A DNA stretch of 64,000 bases from a bacterium (GCA_021372615.1 JAJFUB010000085.1:62001-126000), one strand, 5' to 3'; positions 1-8,691 are shown, counted from the stretch's first letter. The notes: generated by a model not told the origin, from the letters alone. Program-made: numbers and translations.

Positions 1-2
1 AA

Positions 3-227
3 GTTCTGGCGACGGTGCCCGACGACGTCGTCGGCCCGGCGCTGCACGATCTGCCCGACGAGTTCCGCGAGGCGGTCATCCTGTCCGACATCCATGAGCT
101 GTCGTACAAGGAGATCGCCCATGCGCTGAACATCCCGCTGGGCACGGTACGGTCACGCATCTTCCGGGGTCGGAAGCTGCTGCGCGAAAGCCTCGCAGAC
201 TATGCGAGAGCACGGAGAATGGTATGA
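3..227 (+). CDS. ECF-type RNA polymerase sigma factor, C-terminal part (partial)
   Basis: The reading frame is open from the window edge, so the start and region 2 lie upstream. The visible 75 residues hold a sigma-70 region 4 helix-turn-helix: a leader with LPDEFREAVIL, then the helix pair ELSYKEIAHALNIPLGTV, then RSRIFRGRKLLRE. This matches SigW/RpoE-like ECF factors, where region 4 binds the -35 element. Its stop overlaps the next start (ATGA), so it is translationally coupled to the zinc-finger anti-sigma gene. That pairing is the usual layout for an extracytoplasmic stress sigma factor. The subgroup cannot be assigned without region 2. Confidence 0.9.
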   Translation, partial: VLATVPDDVVGPALHDLPDEFREAVILSDIHELSYKEIAHALNIPLGTVRSRIFRGRKLLRESLADYARARRMV

Positions 228-1012
228 GGGACGAGGACGTGGGCTGCTCTGAGGAGAGCCTATCGGCGCTGCTGGATGATGAGCTGGAGCCGACGGAGAA
301 GCGGGCCCTGGCCATCCATGTGGCCGGCTGCGGGTCCTGCGCCCAGACGCTCGGCCAGCTCATGGCGGCACGAACGAGCGTCGCCGTCCCGGCGCCCGAG
401 GCCGCCACGCTCCCGCGCGCCTTCTGGCGCGGCGTGCGCCGACGGCTCGACGAGGTGGACAAGCTGGTCCGCGCGACGGACCTGGTGCCCCACCGTCGCC
501 AGCCTGTGCTCTCCTCGCGGCTGGCCTTGGCTGCCGCCGCGGTGGCCGTGGTCGCTATCGGCGTACGGGCGTACGTAGCAGCCAACAACCAGGTCCCGCG
601 CATGGCGCACCTGCACCTGGCGGCCAGCATCGGCCCCAATGACCCGGGCCTGACGCAGGCAGTGGGCTTCCGTCCCAATGACCAGTGGCAGCCGGTATCC
701 CATAGTGTCGTCAATCTCAACGGCGTGTGGGCGCTGCAGTCCATCTACATGGTCGGCGGGCTGGCGGTCTCGGTCTTCCGCCTGCCGGCGGGTACCCTCG
801 ACACCAGCCACCTCGCCCCGGTCGCCGTGGGCAACCAGGTGATCTACCTGGCGTCCGAACGCACCAGTAGTCTCGCCGCCCGGCGCAATGCCGTCGGGTG
901 GGACGTCGTCGTCAGCCGCAGCAGGCCCAGCCACACCATCAGTCTCTGTTTGACCTGTCCGCCTGACGAGCGCCTCATACGCGGTGAGCCGCTTGTTACG
1001 ACAGGTTACTGA
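224..1012 (+). CDS. Zinc-finger anti-sigma factor, membrane-anchored
   Basis: Protein of 262 residues. The N-terminus (residues 8-45) is a zf-HC2 fold: CSEESLSALLDDEL followed by an H-x3-C-x2-C motif in HVAGCGSC (His32, Cys36, Cys39). This is the anti-sigma domain that sequesters an ECF sigma factor. A single hydrophobic segment near residues 97-117 should cross the membrane. The remaining 140 or so residues would then be extracytoplasmic and resemble a MucB/RseB-type sensor only vaguely. It overlaps the sigma gene by 4 bases, so the two are very probably co-expressed partners. The stimulus cannot be read from the sequence. Confidence 0.85.
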   Translation: MRDEDVGCSEESLSALLDDELEPTEKRALAIHVAGCGSCAQTLGQLMAARTSVAVPAPEAATLPRAFWRGVRRRLDEVDKLVRATDLVPHRRQPVLSSRLALAAAAVAVVAIGVRAYVAANNQVPRMAHLHLAASIGPNDPGLTQAVGFRPNDQWQPVSHSVVNLNGVWALQSIYMVGGLAVSVFRLPAGTLDTSHLAPVAVGNQVIYLASERTSSLAARRNAVGWDVVVSRSRPSHTISLCLTCPPDERLIRGEPLVTTGY

Positions 1013-1037
1013 CAAGCCGGAACCCCCAAACTGGGCG

Positions 1038-1090
1038 AGCCCCTCTTCCCGGTGTCTGCCCTGAACGGCCGGTCGAAGAGGGGCTTCGCT
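1038..1090 (+). terminator. Probable intrinsic terminator after the sigma/anti-sigma pair
   Basis: An 11-base perfect inverted repeat (AGCCCCTCTTC at 1038-1048, GAAGAGGGGCT at 1075-1085) is followed by TCGCTTTTCC. The loop is long (26 bases) and GC-rich. It sits 25 bases after the anti-sigma stop and separates this unit from the DUF3179 gene. The rest of the gap to 1150 shows nothing else. Confidence 0.7.
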
Positions 1091-1149
1091 TTTCCGCCGC
1101 CCGCTCGTGGGCTGAAGGGAACCCTCTCCCCCACGCCGAATGACTCGTC

Positions 1150-2283
1150 ATGTCCTCCGGGAGTCCTCATCGCTGCACAAGACGTCGGCTGTTCTCACCG
1201 TTACTGACCGCCAGCCTCGTCGGTCTGGCCGCAGCCCTGGTGGCTGCCGGGTGGTTCGGCAGCGCCGTCAGCAGCGCCACTCCCGCGGTTGAGGCAGTCC
1301 GGTGGGTGACCCCGACCTTCGTGCAGGCCGTGGCAGGCTGGCTGCCGGTGTCGGCGGCGGACCCGCACCCGGCCTTCGATGTCCGTAACTGCCCCTTCCT
1401 CGCCGACATCTACGACCTGGCCCCTCGCCCGAATGCGATCCCGGCCCTGGAGAACCCGACGTTCATCCCGGCGCAAGAAGCAGTGTGGCTGGATGAGCGG
1501 GAACCCGTGCTGGGCTTGAAGGTCGGCGATGACACCCGCTGCTACCCGGTCCGCATCATGAACTACCACTCCCTGGTGCACGACCGGCTCAGCGGGCAAG
1601 CGGTGTACGTGTTCTGGGATCCCCCCAGCGGCCTGGCCCTGGCGCGGCGTCAGTGGGCGGCCTCGCGGCCGCTCGGCCTGGCGGGGCTGGGCTTCCGCGG
1701 CACGGGTCTGGCCTTCGACCCGGCGACGGGCGCCCTGTGGGACCTGTTTGGCGGGGGGCCGTTGTCAGCCCCGGGCAGGTCGGTCACGCCGAAGCTGCCG
1801 GACGACACCCAGTGGCTGCCCCTCGAGCGCATGACCTGGCGCGCGTGGCGCCGTCTGCATGGCAACACGCAGGTCCTGTCGCTGCAGACCGGCTATGCCT
1901 ACAACTACAGCCTCGACCCCTATGCCGCCGCCGTGTCGCCCCAAGGCGCGCCCGAGGACTACTGGCGCAGCGACACCATCCTGGCGCCCGCAGCCCTGCG
2001 CGTGGGCGATGAGCTACTGCCGGACAAGGCCATGGTGCTGGGCTTCCTCAGCGGCTCCGAGCAGTGGGCCGCGCCCGTGGACGAGTTGGCGACGGAGACC
2101 GGCGCGGTGACCATCGAGACCGCGGCGGGCCCGGTGAAGGTGACCGTGCGGCCCCAGGATGACAGCTACAGCGCGACGGACGCTCAGGGGCGGTGGCTGC
2201 CCCAGGTGCGCCTGTTCTGGTTCGCCTGGAAGGCGCACTTCCCCGAGACGAGGGCCTGGCATCCCGCACCCGAGGAGGACTAG
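1150..2283 (+). CDS. DUF3179 domain-containing exported protein
   Basis: Protein of 377 residues with a basic N-terminus and a hydrophobic stretch near residues 17-38 (signal peptide or anchor). The rest follows the DUF3179 pattern: IPALENPTFIPAQEA, then VLGLKVGDDTRCYPVRIMNYHSLVHDRLSG, then a GTGLAFDPATGALWDLFGG segment and a W-x2-W region. The family function is unknown. Most members carry a YCPLC-type cysteine pair at the position that reads VFWDPPSG here, so the presumed redox or metal-binding cysteines are missing. No Shine-Dalgarno sequence stands out before the ATG. The stop lies 2 bases before the TTG start of glmU, whose ribosome binding site is inside the end of this gene. Confidence 0.8.
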   Translation: MSSGSPHRCTRRRLFSPLLTASLVGLAAALVAAGWFGSAVSSATPAVEAVRWVTPTFVQAVAGWLPVSAADPHPAFDVRNCPFLADIYDLAPRPNAIPALENPTFIPAQEAVWLDEREPVLGLKVGDDTRCYPVRIMNYHSLVHDRLSGQAVYVFWDPPSGLALARRQWAASRPLGLAGLGFRGTGLAFDPATGALWDLFGGGPLSAPGRSVTPKLPDDTQWLPLERMTWRAWRRLHGNTQVLSLQTGYAYNYSLDPYAAAVSPQGAPEDYWRSDTILAPAALRVGDELLPDKAMVLGFLSGSEQWAAPVDELATETGAVTIETAAGPVKVTVRPQDDSYSATDAQGRWLPQVRLFWFAWKAHFPETRAWHPAPEED

Positions 2284-2285
2284 CG

Positions 2286-3680
2286 TTGGCTCTGGGCTGC
2301 TTGATACTGGCGGCCGGTGAGGGCAAGCGCATGAAGTCGGCGCTGCCCAAGCCGCTGCATCGCGTCTGCGGACGCACGATGATGGACCACGTTCTGGCCT
2401 ACGTGGCCCCGCTGCGGCCGGAGGTCACGGCCGTCGTGCTCGGCGTGGGCCGGGAACAGATGGAGCAAGCGCTGGCCGGTCGTGAGGTGAAGCTCGCGGT
2501 CCAGCATGAGCAGCTCGGCACGGGCCACGCCGTCATGGCCGCGGCCGAGGTGCTCGCGGGCTTCGCGGGCGACCTGCTCATCACCTGCGCCGATATCCCA
2601 CTGGTCCGCCCGGAGACGCTCCAGGCCCTCCTGGACGAGCACCATGCCTGTGGGGCCGTGGCCACGGTGATGACCGCGATCTACGACGACCCCACCGGCT
2701 ACGGTCGCCTCGTGCGAGACGACAGCGGCCTCGTGCAGGCCATCGTCGAGCACAAGGACGCCTCCCCCGAGGTCCGGGCGGTCAAGGAGATCAACGCCGG
2801 CATCTACTGCTTCCAGGCGTCGGCGCTGTTCGCGGCCCTGGCCCAGTTGCGCCCCGACAATGCCCAGGGCGAGTACTACCTGACGGATGTGATCGGCCGG
2901 CTGGTGGCAGCCGGGCAGCCGGTGGCAGCCGTGGTGGCCGAGGACGCCGAGGAGGTCATGGGCATCAACGACCGCGTGCAGCTCGCACAGGCTGAGGCCA
3001 AGGCCCGCCGGCGTGTGCGCGAGGAGCTGATGCGGGCCGGCGTGACGATGATTGACCCGGACGCCACGTATGTTGACGCCGGCGTAGAGATCGGCCCGGA
3101 CACGGTCCTGTGGCCCGGGGTCATCATCACCGGCGAGACGCGGATCGGGGCGAACTGCACCATCGGTGCGCACACCCAACTGGACGGCGTGACCGTCGGT
3201 GATGGTTGCCAGATCCGGCATGGCAGTTGGCTGTCGCGCTCCACCATCGGGAACGCCTGCACCATCGGCCCCTTCGCCTTCATCCGGCCGGACTGCCGGG
3301 TGGAGGACGAGGCGCGGGTGGGCGCTCACACCGAGACCGTGCGGGCGACCATCGGGCGGGGGGCCAAGGTGTCGCACTTCAGCTACACGGGAGATGCCTC
3401 GGTCGGCGCGGACAGCAACATCGGCGCCGGCGCCGTCACCTGCAACTATGACGGCAAGAGCAAGCACCGGACCACGATCGGCGACGGCGCCTTCATCGGC
3501 AGCGACGCCATTCTTGTCGCGCCGGTCACGATCGGCGAGGGCGCCTACGTGGCAGCGGGCGCCGTCATCACGCAGGACGTGCCACCCGACGCGCTGGGCA
3601 TTGAGCGGGCCGAGCAGCGCAATATCGAGGGCTGGGCGACGCGTCGGCGCGCCAGGCTGCAGGAAGATCGTGATGACTGA
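2286..3680 (+). CDS. glmU: Bifunctional UDP-GlcNAc pyrophosphorylase / glucosamine-1-phosphate acetyltransferase
   Basis: GlmU makes UDP-GlcNAc from glucosamine-1-phosphate in the cytoplasm, for peptidoglycan and glycan synthesis. I start it at TTG 2286 because AGGAGG (2273-2278) lies 7 bases upstream and the conserved N-terminus LILAAGEGKRM follows at once. This gives 464 residues, near the family's usual 455 or so. Residues 1-230 are the nucleotidyltransferase domain. From about 250 a left-handed beta-helix of hexapeptide repeats follows, with the acetyltransferase site (His364 in KVSHFSY, then CNYDG). The position matching E. coli Lys351 reads Val352 with Arg353 next to it. This is odd, because that lysine contacts substrate. 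The gene overlaps the next start by 8 bases. Confidence 0.93.
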   Translation: MALGCLILAAGEGKRMKSALPKPLHRVCGRTMMDHVLAYVAPLRPEVTAVVLGVGREQMEQALAGREVKLAVQHEQLGTGHAVMAAAEVLAGFAGDLLITCADIPLVRPETLQALLDEHHACGAVATVMTAIYDDPTGYGRLVRDDSGLVQAIVEHKDASPEVRAVKEINAGIYCFQASALFAALAQLRPDNAQGEYYLTDVIGRLVAAGQPVAAVVAEDAEEVMGINDRVQLAQAEAKARRRVREELMRAGVTMIDPDATYVDAGVEIGPDTVLWPGVIITGETRIGANCTIGAHTQLDGVTVGDGCQIRHGSWLSRSTIGNACTIGPFAFIRPDCRVEDEARVGAHTETVRATIGRGAKVSHFSYTGDASVGADSNIGAGAVTCNYDGKSKHRTTIGDGAFIGSDAILVAPVTIGEGAYVAAGAVITQDVPPDALGIERAEQRNIEGWATRRRARLQEDRDD

Positions 3681-4659
3681 ACCGCGCCAGATCGTGTTCA
3701 CCGGTGTCAACGAGGTGGCGCTGGAGCCGTTCACGCCCTCGAGCGATCCACTGCCCCCCGACCACGTCGAGGGGCGGACGCTGTACTCCACGGTCAGTTC
3801 CGGCACGGAGCTGGCCGTGCTGCAGGGCCACCTGGGGCGGCGCTATCCCGCCGTGCCGGGCTACGCGGCCGTGCTCGAACTGACGGCCGTCGGCGCCGAG
3901 GTGACCACCCACAAGCCCGGCGACATCGTCTTCGGCATGGCGGGGCATCGTAGCCTCAGCCGCCTTCCGGCGGCCGAAGCCGTGCCGGTTCCCGAGGGCC
4001 TCCCGCCCGAGCAGGCCGGCCTGGCGCGCCTGATGGGTGTGACCATGAGCACCCTCGTCACGACGACGGCGCGCCCGCCGGATCGCGTGCTGGTGACCGG
4101 ACTGGGCATCGTCGGGCTGCTGGGGGCGCAGGTCTTCCAGGCCGCCCAGTACGAGGTGTTCGCCTGCGACCCGGACGAGCAGCGGCAGGAGCTGGCCCGG
4201 CAGTGCGGGCTGCAGCACGTGTTCGCCGCTCCGCCGGCGGACGACCCGGCTGTCGCCGGGCACATCGCCCTGGCGCTGGAGTGCTCGGGCCACGAGGCCG
4301 CCACGCTGGCCGCCGTGCAGATGGTGCGCAAGCGTGGCGAGGTCGTGCTGGTCGGCGTGCCGTGGGTGCGCCGGTCGGACCTGACCGCCTTCGACCTGTG
4401 CCATGCTGTCTTCCACAAGTACGCGGTGCTGCGCAGCGGCTGGGAGTGGGAAGTGCCACGCCATGAGGAGGACTTCCGCACCGGCAGCCTCTATGGCAAC
4501 TACCGCCGGGCGCTGCAGTGGCTGGCCGAGGGCGCCGTCTTTGCCGAGGGGCTCTACCAACTCTTCTCCCCGGCCGACGCGGCCCGGGCGTACAAGGGGC
4601 TGCTGGAGCACAGCCTGGAGAAGCCGGCCGTTGTGTTTGACTGGACGGGGGAGGAGTGA
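3673..4659 (+). CDS. MDR-family (zinc-type alcohol dehydrogenase-like) oxidoreductase, zinc-less
   Basis: Protein of 328 residues. I choose ATG 3673, which overlaps the glmU stop, because the domain starts there (QIVFTGVNEVALEPF). The N-terminal GroES-like domain has the SSGTELAVLQG segment typical of the bi-domain/threonine-DH-like MDR group. The nucleotide-binding domain has VLVTGLGIVGLLGAQV (Rossmann glycine motif) followed by an acidic residue in FACDPDE, which suggests NAD(H). The catalytic and structural zinc cysteine clusters of classical alcohol dehydrogenases are not visible. The substrate is unknown. Its place between glmU and phosphofructokinase suggests a sugar or sugar-nucleotide substrate, which is inference only. 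Confidence 0.8.
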   Translation: MTEPRQIVFTGVNEVALEPFTPSSDPLPPDHVEGRTLYSTVSSGTELAVLQGHLGRRYPAVPGYAAVLELTAVGAEVTTHKPGDIVFGMAGHRSLSRLPAAEAVPVPEGLPPEQAGLARLMGVTMSTLVTTTARPPDRVLVTGLGIVGLLGAQVFQAAQYEVFACDPDEQRQELARQCGLQHVFAAPPADDPAVAGHIALALECSGHEAATLAAVQMVRKRGEVVLVGVPWVRRSDLTAFDLCHAVFHKYAVLRSGWEWEVPRHEEDFRTGSLYGNYRRALQWLAEGAVFAEGLYQLFSPADAARAYKGLLEHSLEKPAVVFDWTGEE

Positions 4660-4665
4660 GGCGCC

Positions 4666-5763
4666 ATGGCCAACAAGCGCAAGATCAGACGCATCGGCAT
4701 CCTGACGGCGGGCGGCGACTCGCCGGGCCTCAATGCCGCCATCCGCGCCGTGGGCAAGGCCTGCGTGGGCGAGTACGGCATCGAGGTCATGGGCATCTAC
4801 GATGGCTTCCGCGGGCTCATTGACAAGCACGCGCGCCCGATGGCTCTGGACGACTTCTCGGGCATCCTCACCGTGGGCGGCACGATCCTGGGCACGGGCC
4901 GCGACAAGCCCGAGAAGATGCGCATGCCCGATGGCACCGTCCGCGACATGACCGCCGATGCCCTCCGCTCGTACGAGGAGATGGGGTTGGACTGCCTGGT
5001 GTGCCTGGGCGGGGGCGGCACCCAGCGCAATGCCCTGCACCTGATGCAGGCCGGCATGGATGTGGTGACGCTCCCCAAGACGATTGACAATGACATCCAC
5101 GGCACCGATGTCTCCTTCGGGTTCGACACCGCAGTGAGCATCGCCACCGAGGCCATTGACCGCCTGCACAGCACGGCGGAGAGCCACCAGCGCATCATGG
5201 TGCTGGAGCTGATGGGGAACCAGACGGGCTGGATCACCCTGGCGGCCGGCGTCGCCGGCGGCGCCGATGTGATCCTCATCCCCGAATTGCAGTACGACCC
5301 CGCCATCGTGGCCGAGAGCATCCTGTGCCGCAGCCGACGCGGCAAGCGCTTCAGCATCGTCGCCGTGGCCGAGGGCGTGTTCCCCGCGGCCGAGGCGGCC
5401 GAGGCCAAGCGCGCCGGGACGCAGCTGCCCAAGCGCGACCGGCGCACCGAGGGGCCGGGCTCCATCGTGGCCCGCGAGTTGGCGCAGATGACGGGCATCG
5501 AGACGCGCGAGACCGTTCTGGGCTATGTGCAGCGCGGCGGCACCCCCACCGCGCGCGACCGCATCCTGGCTACCGCCGTCGGCACCCGCTGCGCCGAACT
5601 GCTCGCCCGGGGCAAGACCGGCTTCCTGGTCGCCTGCAAGGGCGACGAGTGCCGCCCGGTGCCGCTGGAGGAAGTGGCCGGCAAGCGCAACCTGGTGCCG
5701 GCAGACCACCCGCTGATCGAGAGCGCGCGCGCCGTCGGCATCTGCATGGGGGATGAACTCTAG
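4666..5763 (+). CDS. pfkA: 6-phosphofructokinase (group with PKTIDND signature)
   Basis: This enzyme phosphorylates fructose-6-phosphate in glycolysis. The 365 residues show ILTAGGDSPGLNAAIRA (nucleotide loop), GGTILGTGR, the catalytic PKTIDNDI loop, ESHQRIMVLELMG (substrate binding) and LGYVQRGG. The phosphoryl-donor loop reads GGGGT where E. coli has GGDGS. The Gly104 equivalent is kept (ATP type), but the Mg-binding Asp103 equivalent is Gly. The Lys of PKTIDND is the residue common in PPi-using enzymes. The donor therefore cannot be settled by inspection. The gene lies 6 bases after the oxidoreductase stop, so it belongs to the glmU run. GGGGAGGAG lies about 11 bases before the ATG. Confidence 0.92.
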   Translation: MANKRKIRRIGILTAGGDSPGLNAAIRAVGKACVGEYGIEVMGIYDGFRGLIDKHARPMALDDFSGILTVGGTILGTGRDKPEKMRMPDGTVRDMTADALRSYEEMGLDCLVCLGGGGTQRNALHLMQAGMDVVTLPKTIDNDIHGTDVSFGFDTAVSIATEAIDRLHSTAESHQRIMVLELMGNQTGWITLAAGVAGGADVILIPELQYDPAIVAESILCRSRRGKRFSIVAVAEGVFPAAEAAEAKRAGTQLPKRDRRTEGPGSIVARELAQMTGIETRETVLGYVQRGGTPTARDRILATAVGTRCAELLARGKTGFLVACKGDECRPVPLEEVAGKRNLVPADHPLIESARAVGICMGDEL

Positions 5764-5785
5764 ACTCTCGGGCCGGAGGGCCGCG

Positions 5786-6403
5786 ATGACGGCATGGCGT
5801 CGGCTAGTCTGCATGTGGCTGGGACTGTGTGCCCTGGTCCTGGTGGCGGGATGCGGTCCGACGACGCGGGCGGTGGTCGGCTGCCTCGTACCCCAGGACC
5901 CGAAGGGCCCGGCGGCAGTGGAGCGGACCGTCTTGCCGTCCGTTGAGCGCTTCCTGGCCGATGAGCTGTTGGTCAAGACCGGGTCGATGACCTGGACCAA
6001 ACCCGTCTGGCGCACCTGGGCCAGTAGCGGCGAGACGAACGTGTTCGCCCTAGGCAGCATGACCGACCCGCGGGTGACCGTTCATGCCGAACTCTATCCC
6101 CCGCCGGACGGCGCCGTGCCACGGCGGCTCGTACTGGGCAAGGGCCGCTTGCTGATCAACCTGCCGCTGCCCAGAGACGTCGCCGACCTGCAGAGGGCCG
6201 ACGAGATCAAGCGGGGGCTGACCAAGCTCGGGGTGCTCAAGCCGGAGTTCGTGGCCGCCTTGCGCGGGATGGACGAAACGACGGATAGCTTCAGGGTCGA
6301 CTACCGGTGGCGGCGGTACTCGGTGAATACTCACACCTTCACCGAGCAGTGGGTGGGCGGTCCGAGCGGGGATGTGGTCAGAATCTGGGTGCACGACCTG
6401 TGA
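5786..6403 (+). CDS. Putative lipoprotein of unknown function
   Basis: Protein of 205 residues. I prefer ATG 5786 because GGAGGG lies 5 bases upstream. An alternative ATG at 5753 would overlap the phosphofructokinase end. The N-terminus is a type II signal peptide: two arginines, a hydrophobic core and a VAGC lipobox with Cys23 as the lipidated residue. The mature part has no family that I recognise. It is mixed alpha/beta with VLGKGRLLINLPLP in the middle and ends with WVHDL. It follows the phosphofructokinase gene closely and may share its transcript. Confidence 0.65.
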   Translation: MTAWRRLVCMWLGLCALVLVAGCGPTTRAVVGCLVPQDPKGPAAVERTVLPSVERFLADELLVKTGSMTWTKPVWRTWASSGETNVFALGSMTDPRVTVHAELYPPPDGAVPRRLVLGKGRLLINLPLPRDVADLQRADEIKRGLTKLGVLKPEFVAALRGMDETTDSFRVDYRWRRYSVNTHTFTEQWVGGPSGDVVRIWVHDL

Positions 6404-6446
6404 CGGAACGGCGGTGCGGGAGCGGCGCGAGACAGGAGCTGATCCG

Positions 6447-8618
6447 GTGGCTGCACTGAGAGAGTACACCTGCGTGCCCTCGGCGCTCTCGGGTCGGGGG
6501 TGCACGGCCCGCACCCGCGCCCTCGCCGACGCGGCAGCGCATCAGGTCTATGCCCCCTATGCCGAGCAGGCGCGACTGGCCGCCGAGGTTGCGGTACCCG
6601 CAGGCACAGACCCCTTCAGCGCCAACGCCCTCGGCTTCGCCTACATCTACCCCCGCCTGACCCCGCTGGTGCGTGAGGGGGAGCTGATCGTCGGCGCGCG
6701 CCGCCGTGACCCGGACGGACACCACCTGGTTGGCTGGATCCCCGACGGGACGATCTCATACGTCGAGGGCTTCGCGCGCAACGCGCCCCCGGACCGACGG
6801 GACCTGCAGGCCATGGCGCAGCGCGGCCTCATCTCCCCCCAGGGCTCGTTCAACCACAAGGTTGTGGACTGGCCGGCGCTCCTGAACGTCGGCTGCCGTG
6901 CGCTGGCGGCCCGCGCCCGGGACATCGCCGCCCAACGCACCGGCGCCGAACGCGACTTCGCTCTCGCCTTCGCGCTGGGCCATGACACGCTGATCGCCCA
7001 CGCGCAGACCTACGCGAGCGCCTGCCGCGCTCTGGCAGAGGACGCCGCGCCCGAGCGCGCGGCCGAGTTGCGGGAGCTGGCCCGCATCTGCGCGAAGGTC
7101 CCGGCCGAACCCGCCGAGACGTTCCACGAGGCGGTCCAAGCCGTGTGGTTCGGCTACATGGCTGCTGGCGATGGCGTGGGGCGGCCCGATGTGTACCTGC
7201 GGGAGCTCTACGAGCGCGACCTGGCCGCCGGGCGGATCACCCCCGAGCGCGCGCAGGAGCTGATCGAGTGCCTGCTCATCAAGATCCACGCCGACCACAG
7301 CGAGTCGGACGGCAACGTCAGTTCGGTGCAGACGCTCACCCTCGGCGGGGTACTGCCGGACGGCTCGGAGGCGACCCATGACCTCACGCGCCTGTTCCTC
7401 CAGGCGATCCGCTCGGTCCGCCTGCTGCGCCCCACGATCTACGTCCGCGTCCACGAGCACACACCGCAGGATGTCCTCGAGCTGGCGGTGGCGATGCTGG
7501 GCGAGGGGCTGGCCGAGCCTAACTTCTTCGGTGATGCCCCGGTCCTGGAGGGCCTCCAGCGGCTAGGAGTGCCACTGGAAGTGGCGCGTGACTACGCCCT
7601 GAGCGGCTGCGCGGAGGTCGTGTCGCCGGGCCTGGGCAACTGGGGCGCCCCGAACGGCTGGCTCAACTTCGCCCTGCTGGCCGACGAGGCCCTCCGCGAG
7701 GCCGCGGCGCGGGGCGTGACCTCCGAGCAGGAACTGTGGGACCTCATCCGCGCACACATTGACGAACTGGCCGTGGCCTGCCGCGACTGCAACGCCCATT
7801 CCGACGCCGTGCGCGTGGAGCCCAACTACACGCAGTCGCTGCTGATGCCGGTGTGCCTGGAGCGCTGCCGCGACATCTGCCACGGCGGGCTGCGCACTCA
7901 CTACGGACATTGGGAAGGGCAAGGCCTGACCAACGCCGCCGACATGATCCACGCGGCGCTGGTGCTGTCGTTCGATGAGGGCGAGCCGTTGTGGGCGCTG
8001 CTAGGGCGGCTCGATGCGGATGATGCGGAGCTGCGCGCGCGCCTGCGGAGCCTGCCCCGGTTCGGCCAGGGCCATCCCTCAGTGGATGCCGTGGCCGCGC
8101 GCCTCGTCTCGATGATGTCCGAGGCGCTGGAGCGGCAGAGCACGCCGCTGCGGTCCGCGCTGGTGCTGGGCCACCTGGCCGGCGGTGAGAACATGCACAT
8201 CGCCTACGGCCTGGCGATGGGCCCGACGCTGGACGGCCGCCGCGCCGAGGAGACCCTCGGCGACTCGCTCGCCGGCTCGCAGGGCATTACCCGCTCGCCC
8301 ACCGAGGTGCTGCGATCGCTGTGCACGCTCGACCACTCGCGCCTGGTCGCCGGCAATGTCTCGACACTCCGACTGCTGCCGCAGGATCTCGCCACCGCCG
8401 AGGCCCGGTCCAAGGTCGCGGCGATGATCCGCACCTACATGGTCGAGGGCGGGAGCCAGTTGCAGATCAACACGGTGGATGCGGCGACGCTACGGAAGGC
8501 GCAGGCCGCGCCAGGCGACTACCGCGGCCTCATGGTCCGCGTCGCCGGCTACAGTGCGGATTTCACGCAGTGCGGGCGGGTGCTGCAGGATGAGATCATT
8601 GGTCGCACAGAGGCGTAG
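6447..8618 (+). CDS. Glycyl radical enzyme, dehydratase-type (PFL-like family)
   Basis: Protein of 723 residues from GTG 6447, with AGGAG about 9 bases upstream. Glycyl radical enzymes use a stored glycine radical to make a thiyl radical on a cysteine, and they work only without oxygen. The thiyl site is Cys388 in SGCAEVVSPG, with Glu390 two residues on. This GCxE pattern marks dehydratase or lyase members rather than pyruvate formate-lyase, which has adjacent cysteines. The radical loop near the C-terminus is RVAGYSADF, with Gly701, and the protein ends LQDEIIGRTEA as expected. No radical-SAM activase is near. An aldehyde dehydrogenase follows, which would suit a diol dehydratase, but the substrate is not determined. 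Confidence 0.88.
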   Translation: MAALREYTCVPSALSGRGCTARTRALADAAAHQVYAPYAEQARLAAEVAVPAGTDPFSANALGFAYIYPRLTPLVREGELIVGARRRDPDGHHLVGWIPDGTISYVEGFARNAPPDRRDLQAMAQRGLISPQGSFNHKVVDWPALLNVGCRALAARARDIAAQRTGAERDFALAFALGHDTLIAHAQTYASACRALAEDAAPERAAELRELARICAKVPAEPAETFHEAVQAVWFGYMAAGDGVGRPDVYLRELYERDLAAGRITPERAQELIECLLIKIHADHSESDGNVSSVQTLTLGGVLPDGSEATHDLTRLFLQAIRSVRLLRPTIYVRVHEHTPQDVLELAVAMLGEGLAEPNFFGDAPVLEGLQRLGVPLEVARDYALSGCAEVVSPGLGNWGAPNGWLNFALLADEALREAAARGVTSEQELWDLIRAHIDELAVACRDCNAHSDAVRVEPNYTQSLLMPVCLERCRDICHGGLRTHYGHWEGQGLTNAADMIHAALVLSFDEGEPLWALLGRLDADDAELRARLRSLPRFGQGHPSVDAVAARLVSMMSEALERQSTPLRSALVLGHLAGGENMHIAYGLAMGPTLDGRRAEETLGDSLAGSQGITRSPTEVLRSLCTLDHSRLVAGNVSTLRLLPQDLATAEARSKVAAMIRTYMVEGGSQLQINTVDAATLRKAQAAPGDYRGLMVRVAGYSADFTQCGRVLQDEIIGRTEA

Positions 8619-8671
8619 TGCGGGCTTCCAGCCCGCCGCGCATAGGGCCCTGGGCGGGCTGGAAGCCCGCA
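8619..8671 (+). repeat. Palindromic intergenic repeat
   Basis: A perfect 19-base inverted repeat: TGCGGGCTTCCAGCCCGCC at 8619-8637 and its complement at 8653-8671, with a 15-base loop. Each arm itself contains GCGGGCT...AGCCCGC. It starts right after the GRE stop and has no T-tract on either side, so it looks more like a dispersed palindromic element than an intrinsic terminator. It could still work as an mRNA end or stabiliser. Confidence 0.8.
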
Positions 8672-8691
8672 CCACGCCCGGATAGGAGACG

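Noticed and set aside
2280-3806. A long open frame antisense to glmU
   Set aside because: It is a GC-codon shadow: no Shine-Dalgarno sequence, a composition unlike any family, and GlmU on the other strand is unmistakable. The same holds for the long antisense frame over 3568-6060 and many others.
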